A DNA stretch of 64,000 nucleotides, from contig OX465102.1 of assembly GCA_949987565.1 (NCBI GenBank), positions 30,981,944 to 31,045,943 of the forward strand, written 5' to 3'. The notes under the pieces were generated by a model. The model saw nothing but the letters and a program-made list of their open reading frames with translations, searched no databases and was not told the DNA's origin. Position numbers and translations under genes: made by a program. Source of the DNA: Luidia sarsii (taxonomy: Eukaryota > Echinodermata > Asteroidea > Paxillosida > Luidiidae). Below, one piece after another: positions 22,301 to 33,800 of the stretch (its first letter is position 1; the number at the start of each line of letters is the position of its first letter).

Positions 22301-25300
22301 GACAGGGAGACAGGGAGACATGGACACAGGGAGACAGGGATACAGGGAGACAGGGAGACAATGAGACAGGGAGACAGGGAGACAGGGTTACTGGGAGACA
22401 GGGAGACAGGGAGACATGGAGACAGGGAGACAGGGAGACAGTGAGACAGGGAGACAGGGAGACAGGGAGACAATGAGACAGGGAGACAGGGAGACAGGGT
22501 TACTGGGAGACAGGGAGACAGGGAGACATGGAGACAGGGAGACAGGGAGACAGAGAGACAGGGAGACAGGGAGACAGGGAGACAGGGAGACAGTGAGACA
22601 GGAAGACAGGGAGACAGTGATACAGGGAGACAGGGAGACTGGGAGACTTGGAGACAGGGAGACAGGGAGACAGGGAGACAGGGAGACAGGGAGGCAGGGA
22701 GGCAGGGAGGCAGGGAGGCAGGGAGACATGGAGACAGGGAGGCAGGGAGACAGTGAGACAGGGAGATAGGGAGACAGGGAGACAGGGAGACAGGGAGACA
22801 GGGAGACAGGGAGACAGGGAGACAGGGAGACAGGGATTCAGGGAGACAGGGAGACAGGGAGACAGGGAGCCACGGAGACAGGGAGACAGGGAGACAGGGA
22901 GACAGGGTGACAGGGAGACAGGGAGACAGGGAGACAGGGAGACATGGAGACAGTGAGACAGGGAGACAGGGAGACAGGGAGACAGGGAGACATGGAGATA
23001 TGGAGACAGTGAGACAGGGAGACAGGGAGACAGGGTGACTGGGAGACAGGGAGACAGGGAGACGTGGAGACAGGGAGACGTGGAGACAGGGAGACGTGGA
23101 GACAGGGAGACATGGAGACAGGGAGACAGGGAGACATGGAGACATGGAGACAGTGAGACAGGGAGACAGGGAGACAGGGTGACTGGGAGACAGGGAGACA
23201 GGGAGACAGGGAGACAGGGAGACGTGGAGACAGGGAGACGTGGAGACAGGGAGACATGGAGACAGGGAGACAGGGAGACAGTGAGACAGGGAGACAGGGA
23301 GACAGGGAGACAGGGAGACAGGGAGACAGGGAGACAGGGAGACAGGGAGACAGGGAGACGTGGAGACAGGGAGACGTGGAGACAGGGAGACATGGAGACA
23401 GGGAGACAGGGAGACAGTGAGACAGGGAGACAGGGAGACAGGGAGACAGGGAGACAGGGAGACAGGGAGACAGGGAGACAGGGAGACAGGGTTACTGGGA
23501 GACAGGGAGACAGGGAGACAGGGAGGCAGGGAGACAGGGAGGCAGGGAGGCAGGGAGACATGGAGACAGGGAGGCAGGGAGACAGGGAGACAGTGAGACA
23601 GGAAGACAGGGGGACAGTGAGACAGGGAGACAGGGAGAAAGGGAGACAATGAGACAGGGAGACATGGAGACAGGGTTACTGGGAGACAGGGAGACAGGGA
23701 GACATGGAGACAGGGAGACAGGGAGACAGAGAGACAGAAAGACAGGGTGACGTGGAGACAGGGAGACGTGGAGACAGGGAGACATGGAGACAGGGAGACA
23801 GGGAGACGTGGAGACAGGGAGACAGGGAGACAGGGAGACATGGAGACAGGGAGACAGGGAGACAGTGAGACAGGGAGACAGGGAGACAGGGAGACAGGGA
23901 GACAGGGAGACAGGGAGACAGGGAGACAGGGAGACAGGGTTACTGGGAGACAGGGAGACAGAGAGACAGGGAGGCAGGGAGACAGGGAGGCAGGGAGGCA
24001 GGGAGACATGGAGACAGGGAGGCAGGGAGACATGGAGACGTGGAGACAGGGAGACATGGAGACAGGGAGACAGGGAGACAGTGAGACAGGGAGACAGGGA
24101 GACAGGGAGACAGGGAGACAGGGAGACAGGGAGACAGGGAGACAGGGAGACAGGGTTACTGGGAGACTTGGAGACTTGGAGACAGGGAGACAGGGAGACA
24201 GGGAGACAGGATGGACAGGGAGACATGGAGACATGGAGACAGGGAGACAGGGAGACAGGGAGACAGGGAGACAGGGAGACAGGGAGACAGGGAGACAGGG
24301 TTACTGGGAGACTTGGAGACTTGGAGACAGGGAGACAGGGAGACAGGGAGACAGGATGGACAGGGAGACATGGAGACATGGAGACAGTGAGACAGGGAGA
24401 CAGGGAGACAGGGTGACTGGGAGACAGGGAGACAGGGAGACAGGGAGACAGGGAGACGTGGAGACAGGGAGACGTGGAGACAGGGAGACATGGAGACAGG
24501 GAGACAGGGAGACAGTGAGACAGGGAGACAGGGAGACAGGGAGACAGGGAGACAGGGAGACAGGGAGACAGGGAGACAGGGAGACAGGGTTACTGGGAGA
24601 CAGGGAGACAGGGAGACAGGGAGGCAGGGAGACAGGGAGGCAGGGAGGCAGGGAGACATGGAGACAGGGAGGCAGGGAGACAGGGAGACAGTGAGACAGG
24701 AAGACAGGGGGACAGTGAGACAGGGAGACAGGGAGAAAGGGAGACAATGAGACAGGGAGACATGGAGACAGGGTTACTGGGAGACAGGGAGACAGGGAGA
24801 CATGGAGACAGGGAGACAGGGAGACAGAGAGACAGAAAGACAGGGTGACGTGGAGACAGGGAGACGTGGAGACAGGGAGACATGGAGACAGGGAGACAGG
24901 GAGACGTGGAGACAGGGAGACAGGGAGACAGGGAGACATGGAGACAGGGAGACAGGGAGACAGTGAGACAGGGAGACAGGGAGACAGGGAGACAGGGAGA
25001 CAGGGAGACAGGGAGACAGGGAGACAGGGAGACAGGGTTACTGGGAGACAGGGAGACAGAGAGACAGGGAGGCAGGGAGACAGGGAGGCAGGGAGGCAGG
25101 GAGACATGGAGACAGGGAGGCAGGGAGACATGGAGACAGTGAGACAGGAAGACAGGGAGACAGTGAGACAGGGAGACAGGGAGACAGGGAGACAGTGAGA
25201 CAGGGAGACAGGGAGACAGGGAGACAGGGAGACAGGGAGACAGGGAGACAGGGAGACAGGGAGACAGGGAGACAGGGAGACATGGACACAGGGAGACAGG

Positions 25301-28300
25301 GATACAGGGAGACAGGGAGACAATGAGACAGGGAGACAGGGAGACAGGGTTACTGGGAGACAGGGAGACAGGGAGACATGGAGACAGGGAGACAGGGAGA
25401 CAGTGAGACAGGGAGACAGGGAGACAGGGAGACAATGAGACAGGGAGACAGGGAGACAGGGTTACTGGGAGACAGGGAGACAGGGAGACATGGAGACAGG
25501 GAGACAGGGAGACAGAGAGACAGGGAGACAGGGAGACAGGGAGACAGGGAGACAGTGAGACAGGAAGACAGGGAGACAGTGATACAGGGAGACAGGGAGA
25601 CTGGGAGACTTGGAGACTTGGAGACAGGGAGACAGGGAGACAGGGAGACAGGATGGACAGGGAGACATGGAGACATGGAGACAGTGAGACAGGGAGACAG
25701 GGAGACAGGGTGACTGGGAGACAGGGAGACAGGGAGACAGGGAGACAGGGAGACGTGGAGACAGGGAGACAGGGAGACAGGGAGACAGGGAGACATGGAG
25801 ACACGGAGACAGGGAGACAGTGAGACAGGGAGACAGGGAGACAGGGAGACAGGGAGACAGGGAGACAGGGAGACAGGGAGACAGGGAGACAGGGAGACAG
25901 GGAGACAGGGACACAGGGACACAGGGAGACAGGGATACAGGGAGACAGGGAGACAATGAGACAGGGAGACAGGGAGACAGGGTTACTGGGAGACAGGGAG
26001 ACAGGGAGACATGGAGACAGGGAGACAGGGAGACAGTGAGACAGGGAGACAGGGAGACAGGGAGACAATGAGACAGGGAGACAGGGAGACAGGGTTACTG
26101 GGAGACAGGGAGACAGGGAGACATGGAGACAGGGAGACAGGGAGACAGAGAGACAGGGAGACAGGGAGACAGGGAGACAGGGAGACAGTGAGACAGGAAG
26201 ACAGGGAGACAGTGATACAGGGAGACAGGAAGACTGGGAGACTTGGAGACTTGGAGACAGGGAGACAGGGAGACAGGGAGACAGGATGGACAGGGAGACA
26301 TGGAGACATGGAGACAGTGAGACAGGGAGACAGGGTGACTGGGAGACAGGGAGACAGGGAGACAGGGAGACAGGGAGACAGGGAGACGTGGAGACAGGGA
26401 GACAGGGAGACAGGGAGACAGGGAGACAGGGAGACATGGAGACAGGGAGACAGGGAGACAGTGAGACAGGGAGACAGGGAGACAGGGAGACAGGGAGACA
26501 GGGAGACAGGGAGACAGGGAGACAGGGAGACAGGGAGACAGGGTTACTGGGAGACAGGGAGACAGGGAGGCAGGGAGACAGGGAGGCAGGGAGGCAGGGA
26601 GGCAGGGAGACATGGAGACAGGGAGGCAGGGAGACAGTGAGACAGGGAGATAGGGAGACAGGGAGACAGGGAGACAGGGAGACGGGGAGACAGGGAGACA
26701 GGGAGACAGGGAGACAGGGAGTCAGGGAGACAGGGAGACAGGGAGACAGGGAGACAGGGAGACAGGGAGACAGGGAGACAGGGTGACAGGGAGACAGGGA
26801 GACAGGGAGACAGGGAGACAGGGAGACAGGGAGACAAAGAGACATGGAGACAGGGAGACAGGGAGACAGGGAGACAAAGAGACAGGGAGACAGGGAGACA
26901 GGGTTACTGGGAGACAGGGAGACAGGGAGACAGGGAGACAGGGAGACGTGGAGACAGGGAGACGTGGAGACAGGGAGACATGGAGACAGGGAGGCAGGGA
27001 GACAGGGAGACGTGGAGACAGGGAGACGTGGAGACAGGGAGACATGGAGACAGGGAGACAGGGAGACAGGGAGACAGGGAGACAGGGTTACTGGGAGACA
27101 GGGAGACAGGGAGACAGGGAGGCAGGGAGACAGGGAGGCAGGGAGGCAGGGAGACATGGAGACAGGGAGGCAGGGAGACAGGGAGACAGTGAGACAGGAA
27201 GACAGGGAGACAGGGAGACAGGGAGACAGGGAGACAGGGAGACAGTGAGACAGGGAGACAGGGAGACAGGGAGACAGGGAGACAGGGAGACAGGGAGACA
27301 GGGAGACAGGGAGACAGGGAGACAGGGAGACAGGGAGACAGGGACACAGGGAGACAGGGAGACAGGGAGACAGGGAGACAATGAGACAGGGAGACAGGGA
27401 GACAGGGTTACTGGGAGACAGGGAGACAGGGAGACATGGAGACAGGGAGACAGGGAGACAGTGAGACAGGGAGACAGGGAGACAGGGAGACAGGGAGACA
27501 TGGAGACAGGGAGGCAGGGAGACAGGGAGACGTGGAGACAGGGAGACGTGGAGACAGGGAGACATGGAGACAGGGAGACAGGGAGACAGGGAGACAGGGA
27601 GACAGGGTTACTGGGAGACAGGGAGACAGGGAGACAGGGAGGCAGGGAGACAGGGAGGCAGGGAGGCAGGGAGACATGGAGACAGGGAGGCAGGGAGACA
27701 GGGAGACAGTGAGACAGGAAGACAGGGAGACAGGGAGACAGGGAGACAGGGAGACAGGGAGACAGTGAGACAGGGAGACAGGGAGACAGGGAGACAGGGA
27801 GACAGGGAGACAGGGAGACAGGGAGACAGGGAGACAGGGAGACAGGGAGACAGGGACACAGGGAGACAGGGACACAGGGAGACAGGGAGACAATGAGACA
27901 GGGAGACAGGGAGACAGGGTTACTGGGAGACAGGGAGACAGGGAGACATGGAGACAGGGAGACAGGGAGACAGTGAGACAGGGAGACAGGGAGACAATGA
28001 GACAGGGAGACAGGGAGACAGGGTTACTGGGAGACAGGGAGACAGGGAGACAGGGAGACAGGGAGACAATGAGACAGGGAGACAGGGAGACAGGGTTACT
28101 GGGAGACAGGGAGACAGGGAGACATGGAGACAGGGAGACAGGGAGACAGAGAGACAGGGAGACAGGGAGACAGGGAGACAGGGAGACAGTGAGACAGGAA
28201 GACAGGGAGACAGTGATACAGGGAGACAGGGAGACTGGGAGACTTGGAGACTTGGAGACAGGGAGACAGGGAGACAGGGAGACAGGATGGACAGGGAGAC

Positions 28301-29597
28301 ATGGAGACATGGAGACAGTGAGACAGGGAGACAGGGAGACAGGGTGACTGGGAGACAGGGAGACAGGGAGACAGGGAGACAGGGAGACGTGGAGACAGGG
28401 AGACAGGGAGACAGGGAGACAGGGAGACATGGAGACAGGGAGACAGGGAGACAGTGAGACAGGGAGACAGGGAGACAGGGAGACAGGGAGACAGGGAGAC
28501 AGGGAGACAGGGAGACAGGGAGACAGGGAGACAGGGTTACTGGGAGACAGGGAGACAGGGAGGCAGGGAGACAGGGAGGCAGGGAGGCAGGGAGGCAGGG
28601 AGACATGGAGACAGGGAGGCAGGGAGACAGTGAGACAGGGAGATAGGGAGACAGGGAGACAGGGAGACAGGGAGACAGGGAGACAGGGAGACAGGGAGAC
28701 AGGGTGACAGGGAGACAGGGAGACAGGGAGACAGGGAGACAGGGAGACAGGGAGACAGGGAGCCATGGAGACAGGGAGACAGGGAGACAGGGAGACAGGG
28801 AGACAGGGAGACAGGGAGACAGGGAGACAGGGAGACAGGGAGACAGGAAGACAGGGAGACAGGGAGACAGGGAGACAGGGAGACAGGGAGACAGGGAGAC
28901 AGGAAGACAGGGAGACAGGGAGACCAGGAGACAGGGAGACAGGGAGACAGGGAGACAGGGAGACAGGGAGACAGGGAGACAGGGAGACAGGGAGACTGGT
29001 GGACAGGGAGACAAAGAGACAGGGAGACATGGAGACAGGGAGACAGGGAGACAGGGAGACAGGGAGACAGGGAGACAGGGAGACAGGGGGACTGGTGGAC
29101 AGGGAGACAAAGAGACAGGGAGACATGGAGACAGGGAGACAGGGAGACAGGGAGACAGGGAGACAGGGATACAGTGAGACAGGGAGACAGGGAGACAGGG
29201 AGACAGGGTGACTGGGAGACAGGGAGACAGGGAGAAAGGGAGACAGGGAGACAGAGAGACAGGGAGAAAGGGAGACAGGGAGACAGGGAGACAGGGAGAC
29301 AGGGAGACAGGGATACAGTGAGACAGGGAGACAGGGTGACTGGGAGACAGGGAGACAGGGAGACAGGGTGACTGGAGACAGGGAGACAGGGAGACAGGGA
29401 GACATGGAGACAGGGAGACAGGGAGACAGGGAGACATGGAGACAGGGAGACAGGGAGCCATGGAGACAGGGAGACAGGGAGACAGGGAGACAGGGAGACA
29501 GGGTGACTGGGAGACAGGGAGACAGGGTGACTGGGAGACAGGGTGACGGGAGACAGGGTGACAGGGAGACAGGGAGACAGGATGGACAGGGAGACAG
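13391..29597. repeat. 16.2-kb array of the 8-bp unit GGGAGACA
   Basis: About 2,000 units on the plus strand. Common variants are GGGAGACATGGAGACA, AGTGAGACA, GGGAGGCA, AGACGTGGAGACA, AGACTTGGAGACA, GGGTTACTGGGAGACA and GGATGGACA. Three zones are visible. From 13391 to about 15050 the array is mostly pure, with GGGGACAGGG variants and two AAGAAAAGGGGGACA islands. From about 15050 to 28700 variants are arranged in higher-order blocks. From about 28700 to 29597 it is simpler again. Eight is not a multiple of three and the unit makes no stop codon in any frame, so long frames (GRQGDRET plus, SPCLPVSL minus) exist on both strands without being genes. Four consecutive GGG runs with 5-base loops occur almost everywhere, so the plus strand is a continuous G-quadruplex motif. 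Confidence 0.97.
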
Positions 29598-29956
29598 TGA
29601 TAATGATCTTGTTTCCATATGCATGGCGGTACCATATCGTTGTTGTTGATTGGTTAAGGTGCCTAGATACCTACTGCCTAAAAGGACGTAAGGCGCATTC
29701 CTATTTGCTGCACTGGACAGACGTCTTTCCTGACGTTTTTCTCAATCATTTAATACAATCAATACAAATCAAAATTACCCAAACAATGTCTCGACATCTA
29801 TCGCTCACTTCCTAGGGTATATTATCGGCCATATTCCGACACAACTGAAAGGAAATGCCATAACATTGAAGAATCTGAAGGTTGGAGTTGGGGAAGGTAC
29901 GAGTTGACTGGAAACCTTTCCACACACTACACTAGTTTCAAATAACAGCCCCAAAA
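29598..29956. other. Unique spacer between array 1 and lectin block A
   Basis: About 360 bases with no counterpart at array 2, where the duplicated block begins directly at the array edge (43668). No gene seen. Confidence 0.5.
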
Positions 29957-30252
29957 GTCGTGCTAGCATGGAAACGTTAATTATAAGCCCTCTAAGTTTT
30001 TGAAACGGGCCACAAAATAAAACATTCATGTCCAGCACATAGTGCCACCTTGGGGACGTGAATGCTCATGGTCCCAGCACGCCAGAATGCAATCAATGGA
30101 CAGAGCAATTGAGATTCAAGTATTGAGCAAGGGTTACAAAGATAACGATATGAAGATCCTGTAAGTCAGTAAGGGTTAGCCCTATATACTCGACGTATAG
30201 CTAGCAATGCTTGCTCATTTTCAACGAGTGAATGCTTTTGATGACACACATA

Positions 30253-30491
30253 GGCCGATTTCGAAATGAAGGCTTAGGCTCGGTCCTAGGCTTCGGACAA
30301 TTTATCTTATTGTTTACAATATCCCAGACATCTAAAAACAAGCGTTTGGCCCAATATCTTGGGAAATACCCTGTACCTATCAAGCTAAATAAACCTTCAA
30401 ATTCGGAAACAAATCACAACCCGGATTTCAGGTTTTGTCAGACGGAGACGAAGCCTGAGCTTGAGCCTAAGCCTTCATTTCGAAAACGGCC
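30253..30491. repeat. 239-bp MITE with GGCCG(T)TTTCGAAATGAAGG termini
   Basis: The left end GGCCGATTTCGAAATGAAGG, CTTAGGCTCGG is mirrored by CCTAAGCCTTCATTTCGAAA, ACGGCC at the right. ATA flanks both sides. Identical at 43964-44202 through the segmental duplication; an independent copy lies in the COMT-like intron at 52940-53175. Confidence 0.65.
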
Positions 30492-30794
30492 ATAGTTTCA
30501 ACACAGTCTCGAATGTCAACTTCTCAGTATAAAATTTCTTTAAGGAATCAAAAGGGATGAAAGTGACTAGAAATCCCGGTTGACAAACTGTATGTTCTTT
30601 GATTCATCGATGGACAATTCCCAGTCAGTTTCTTGTGTGTAGTGTTCTTGACTAAAGTTTTCCCAACTTCCCGCGCACTCTGTGTGATCCCTGAACTGCT
30701 GTACACGGGTTGGACTCAGAGGCGTGGGTTCAACTCCCGGTCCAGTCAAAGTTATTATTTTGTTTCTGTTCAATGCATGGTTGTCTTACCCAAT

Positions 30795-31517
30795 TCAGAA
30801 ATAGAAGCGCTGGCAGATCTTGCCGTCTTCGTGGACCATCCCGGAGGCTGTGTTCAGCTGACAAACGACCTGATCATTACGGTCCACCTGTCGTACACTG
30901 ACGGAGCGACACAGACGATTCTTCTTGCACACTACATCCCAAGCGGACCGCTGGAGATTCTTGATGGCGTATTGGGTGGTACACTCAGCTACAAAGTGGC
31001 CGCCATCGAAGGAGTATTCCAGCAGACAGACCATGGAGGGTCCGGCTGGAAACTCGCAGATGACGCGAGAGTGAAAAGAGCAGAAAAGGTCATCTAGCTC
31101 AGCGTATTTGGACAGCACTGTACCCGTCCACATCCCAGCGCAGTCCTGGTTGCCTCCGTTGTTAGGCTCCCCTGGGACCCAATTTCCAGTCGTGTCCATG
31201 AAACTGCAGTCGGCGTCCCCATCCTCGTAATCTGCCCAGACTCCCTCCTCCTTGTCATCGGTGCAGCCGACCCAAGCGTACTGCCGAATACCGTACTTAC
31301 TCAAAACGTTGGACAAAAACTCATGTTCGTCGTTGTCATTGATCACCGCCACACCCCCTCCTAGGTCGGCGCACTTGGTGACGCCGTCAGCAAACACCAT
31401 CTTCCCGGTCAACATACGGTAACAGGCATCACCGAAATGGTCCTCGCCTTGCTGGCATGGTTGGGCTTGAGCTGTGCTCAAGACAAGTAGTCCGATACAT
31501 AGACGCAGTGGAGACAT
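30795..31517 (-). CDS. Secreted C-type lectin with PAN-like C-terminal domain (paralogue A)
   Basis: 240 residues in one exon; the ATG at 31517 is chosen because it starts a clear signal peptide (MSPLRLCIGLLVLSTAQAQ, likely cut after AQA at 18). Residues about 21-156 form a C-type lectin domain: C21, C32, C49, WVG 82-84, EPN 117-119, QDCAGMW 124-130, C146 and C154. EPN is the mannose-type calcium-site signature in this superfamily, but the partner WND triplet reads LDD (141-143), so calcium-dependent sugar binding is plausible, not certain. Residues about 162-240 hold six cysteines (164, 179, 197, 203, 219, 235) around VVCKKNRLCRSVSV and VVCQLNTAS, a PAN/apple-like pattern often used for protein or glycan contacts. 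Likely an extracellular recognition protein. The gene is transcribed toward the 16-kb array, with its stop about 1.2 kb away. Lack of introns could reflect an old retrocopy or a natural single-exon gene. Confidence 0.88.
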   Translation of the reverse strand: MSPLRLCIGLLVLSTAQAQPCQQGEDHFGDACYRMLTGKMVFADGVTKCADLGGGVAVINDNDEHEFLSNVLSKYGIRQYAWVGCTDDKEEGVWADYEDGDADCSFMDTTGNWVPGEPNNGGNQDCAGMWTGTVLSKYAELDDLFCSFHSRVICEFPAGPSMVCLLEYSFDGGHFVAECTTQYAIKNLQRSAWDVVCKKNRLCRSVSVRQVDRNDQVVCQLNTASGMVHEDGKICQRFYF

Positions 31518-32204
31518 GATGAGCAGCTGAATCTGCCAAGTCTCTCTAGACTCTTCTGCGATGGAGGCGAGCAATCTTGGCGTTGTCTACTCTGTCACAA
31601 AATACTACACGGCCGCACACAATATCAACAGATTACAGAAATGACAAAGCGTTGTCCATTTGAGCCTAGTGGAGTTTCACGATACATGCGTAGTGTACAT
31701 CGACAAATAATCGTACAAGGGGTGGGGTAGGGTTTGGGTTAAATTCTGCGTGCATCACGATCACTTACAAACCAGTCTTTGATTAGAATGTTATAGCGCA
31801 GCTCTCAGGTCATTACGACCCTAACAGATGTTTGCATATTCAGTGCAGTGTTTAACCAATCACATCAAAGGGGGTGAGTAGTGAAGTCTGGTAAATAGCC
31901 CCTTCTGAGGGGGTTACTGGCCAATCAGAAGGCTGCATTTTGCATCATGTGACCCTCATTAGCCTTCAATTAGGAAGGGAATTATTCCACGTAGCTTGGG
32001 GATGTAAAGTAAATTTGCGAGCGGCTGTTGAATGTACAAATAATAGAACGTACCCTAGCAAAGTGTATCTCATAGCCGAATACACGCTGTGAAGTTAGCA
32101 GTCAAGTTAGAAGCTCAGTTTCGTATAGCGGTCCTAATGTAATCAATGGTTGAACGGGAATAATCACCGGACAATATTGTTCGTGAGGGCGCCCTACACT
32201 TTAG

Positions 32205-32640
32205 CCGCTGCACATACGGGTGCAGAACACTAAATCAAGCTCCCATTGAACACTGTACAGAAACACTCACTTTCAAAGCCAATTATCCCATGCCAAAAAG
32301 TCTCTCAGTTCTTGTAGCTATACTTAAAATTGTAGTTTGGACCTTCATCTCTCAGATTCTTTTCAATTTTAGTGCCCTTAGCGGATTAGATTTTTTGCTA
32401 ATTACCCCCAGAAAAAAACACCCCCAAAATGTCTAGTCGTCCAAGCCGAATTTCTGCAAGGATTTTGAGATGGACCCCTCCACTTCCGCAGCCAAATAGG
32501 GCAACATTTAAAGCCAGATATGGTCCAAATTTCATACCAAATTGAAGAGTGAACCCCCAGGTTGTCTTAAGCTTCACTTGTTCTACAATGTATCAGTTAA
32601 TTAGCCTTCAAAGACCCCTTATTAAAAAAAAGTTGTGGGT
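32205..32640 (+). repeat. Family F dispersed repeat, copy 2
   Basis: Colinear with 45915-46385 and with the minus strand of 4867-5345. It forms the outer end of segmental duplication copy A. Confidence 0.6.
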
Positions 32641-32935
32641 GCTTCACCTATACGTGTGCACTAAATCGAGCTCTATTGATCGCTGTACAAAAACACTTAC
32701 ATTCAAAACCAATTATCCTACACCCAAAAGGCTCTCAGTTCTTGTAGCTATACTGAAAATAGTAGTTTGGACCTTCCTGTCTCAGATTCTTTTCAATTTC
32801 AGTGCCCTGAGCAGATTAAATTTTATGTTAATTACCCACAAACAAAAACACCCCCAAAAGTATAGCAGTCCAAGCCGAAAATCTGCAAGGATTTTGGGAT
32901 GGACCCCTCCACTTCTACAGCCACTTCTTGAACCA
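32641..32935 (+). repeat. Family F dispersed repeat, tandem partial copy 3
   Basis: Starts again within the same family (TGCACTAAATCGAGCTC, AAAGGCTCTCAGTTCTTGTA G, TTGGACCTTCCTGTCTCAGA, GGACCCCTCCACTT), so two copies lie head to tail. The 129-residue frame across 32549-32938 is made of this repeat and is not a gene. Confidence 0.55.
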
Positions 32936-33332
32936 TGATTGAACCACCTGTGATTGGTCCACCTGTGACCATTCGGGTTGAACTTGCTTTTTACCAGACA
33001 GGTTCATAAAAACAGCTGTAAATTTGACACTCCATAATGTACCGTTATCTGTCCTGTCCGTTAGTTTTGTGCAAACCATGTCCGCACAGCGCCCTCTCGC
33101 GACAACCCTAATATACTAAATAATGCTGACGTTAGCTCAGCTGTGCCCGCCTCTTACAAGCAATAAGGAATGAATGCAGGGTTGGCAAGTTTTGCACAGT
33201 GCGCGTTGGTTTCAGGCTAAATCCATTGTCGTTTTATTGAGAAGCATAATTCAAGCCAATTGTGAGTCGTTTCAAAGCTGAAATCTAACCAACTAAAATC
33301 ATGTCCCGAGACAAGGTTCGACTTACGATAAA

Positions 33333-33391
33333 CTTTGAGAAAGGTCCTGCTAGGATCGAAACGTAAGGCCCTTTATCTTTTGAGATTCATG
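33333..33391 (+). repeat. GATCGAAACGTC hairpin motif, solitary copy
   Basis: CTTTGAGAAAGGTCCTGCTA GGATCGAAACGTAAGGCCC TTTATCTTTTGAGATTCATG: the same core as the Penelope-tail motif at 10171-10228, with one change (GTC to GTA). Confidence 0.6.
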
Positions 33392-33427
33392 CGTAACTTC
33401 GTAAGGAAACAAAGTACAAATGCAAGG

Positions 33428-33700
33428 CTAACTTTTTGTTTGTTATTGCGCTCTTCGTGGAAAAAAGGGAATGTCCTTGGTTTTTGTGTGTTTCTCTTTT
33501 TCTTCGGGTGTAATATAGAGCACTGCCAAGCACAGCAAACCGGCTGTCATGGCGCTGCTCCGTAGCAAGAGTAATAGTTTTGATGAAATTGCAAGCATTC
33601 ATGCATGGAAGCCAAGAGAGCTGCCTTTTGTTAAAATGTCTTTGTTTGCGGTCTAAACACCCACGAGCCAGCGCTACACTGTGTTCATTAGTTTTTCTGC
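33428..33700 (+). repeat. Dispersed repeat family G, copy 1
   Basis: Shares GTCCTTGGTTT, GTGTGTTTCTC, AATATAGAGCACTGCCAAGC ACAGCAAAC, GCTGCTCCGTAGCAAGAGTA AT and CATTCATGCATGGA with 37483-37790, and partly with 39368-39625. A 129-residue frame spans the second copy but is not kept open in the others, so I do not call it a gene. Confidence 0.55.
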
Positions 33701-33800
33701 CTGAAATGGAAACCTATTGTTTTTGTTCTGATTTTTAGTTTTTTTCGCCGCGAAGCGGAAATCTATTGTTTTAGTTCAATTTTTCTGACTTCTTCTTGTC

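Larger units (their letters stand above)
29957..32645. repeat. Segmental duplication, copy A (pairs with 43668-46327)
   Basis: Begins with a degenerate hairpin motif (TCGTGCTAGCATGGAAACGT) and ends in family F repeat. The copies are colinear. From 30061 to 30794 I count only 2 differences in 734 bases; the first 385 or so bases upstream of the lectin start differ at about 4 sites; the far 5' side diverges further. Contains the MITE at 30253-30491, a SINE fragment at about 30705-30760 (GGGTTCAACTCCCGGTCCAG) and lectin A. Confidence 0.9.

Noticed and set aside
13391..29597. CRISPR array or immunoglobulin-type switch region
   Set aside because: There are no unique spacers between repeats and the genome is eukaryotic. 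Switch-like behaviour would need a nearby immunoglobulin locus and G-rich transcripts, neither of which is visible.
12803..29624. Very long open frames on both strands (up to more than 1,000 codons) across the GGGAGACA array
   Set aside because: The 8-base unit contains no stop in any frame and is not a multiple of three, so every frame stays open; the products are GRQGDRET or SPCLPVSL repeats. No start context, introns or conserved domain.
30633..31097. 154-codon plus-strand frame opposite lectin A (and its twin at 44344-44808)
   Set aside because: It lies antisense to the lectin coding region and starts in SINE sequence; the sense frame has the signal peptide and domain motifs.
32549..32938. 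129-codon frame downstream of lectin block A
   Set aside because: Made of family F repeat; the frame is broken in the other copies.
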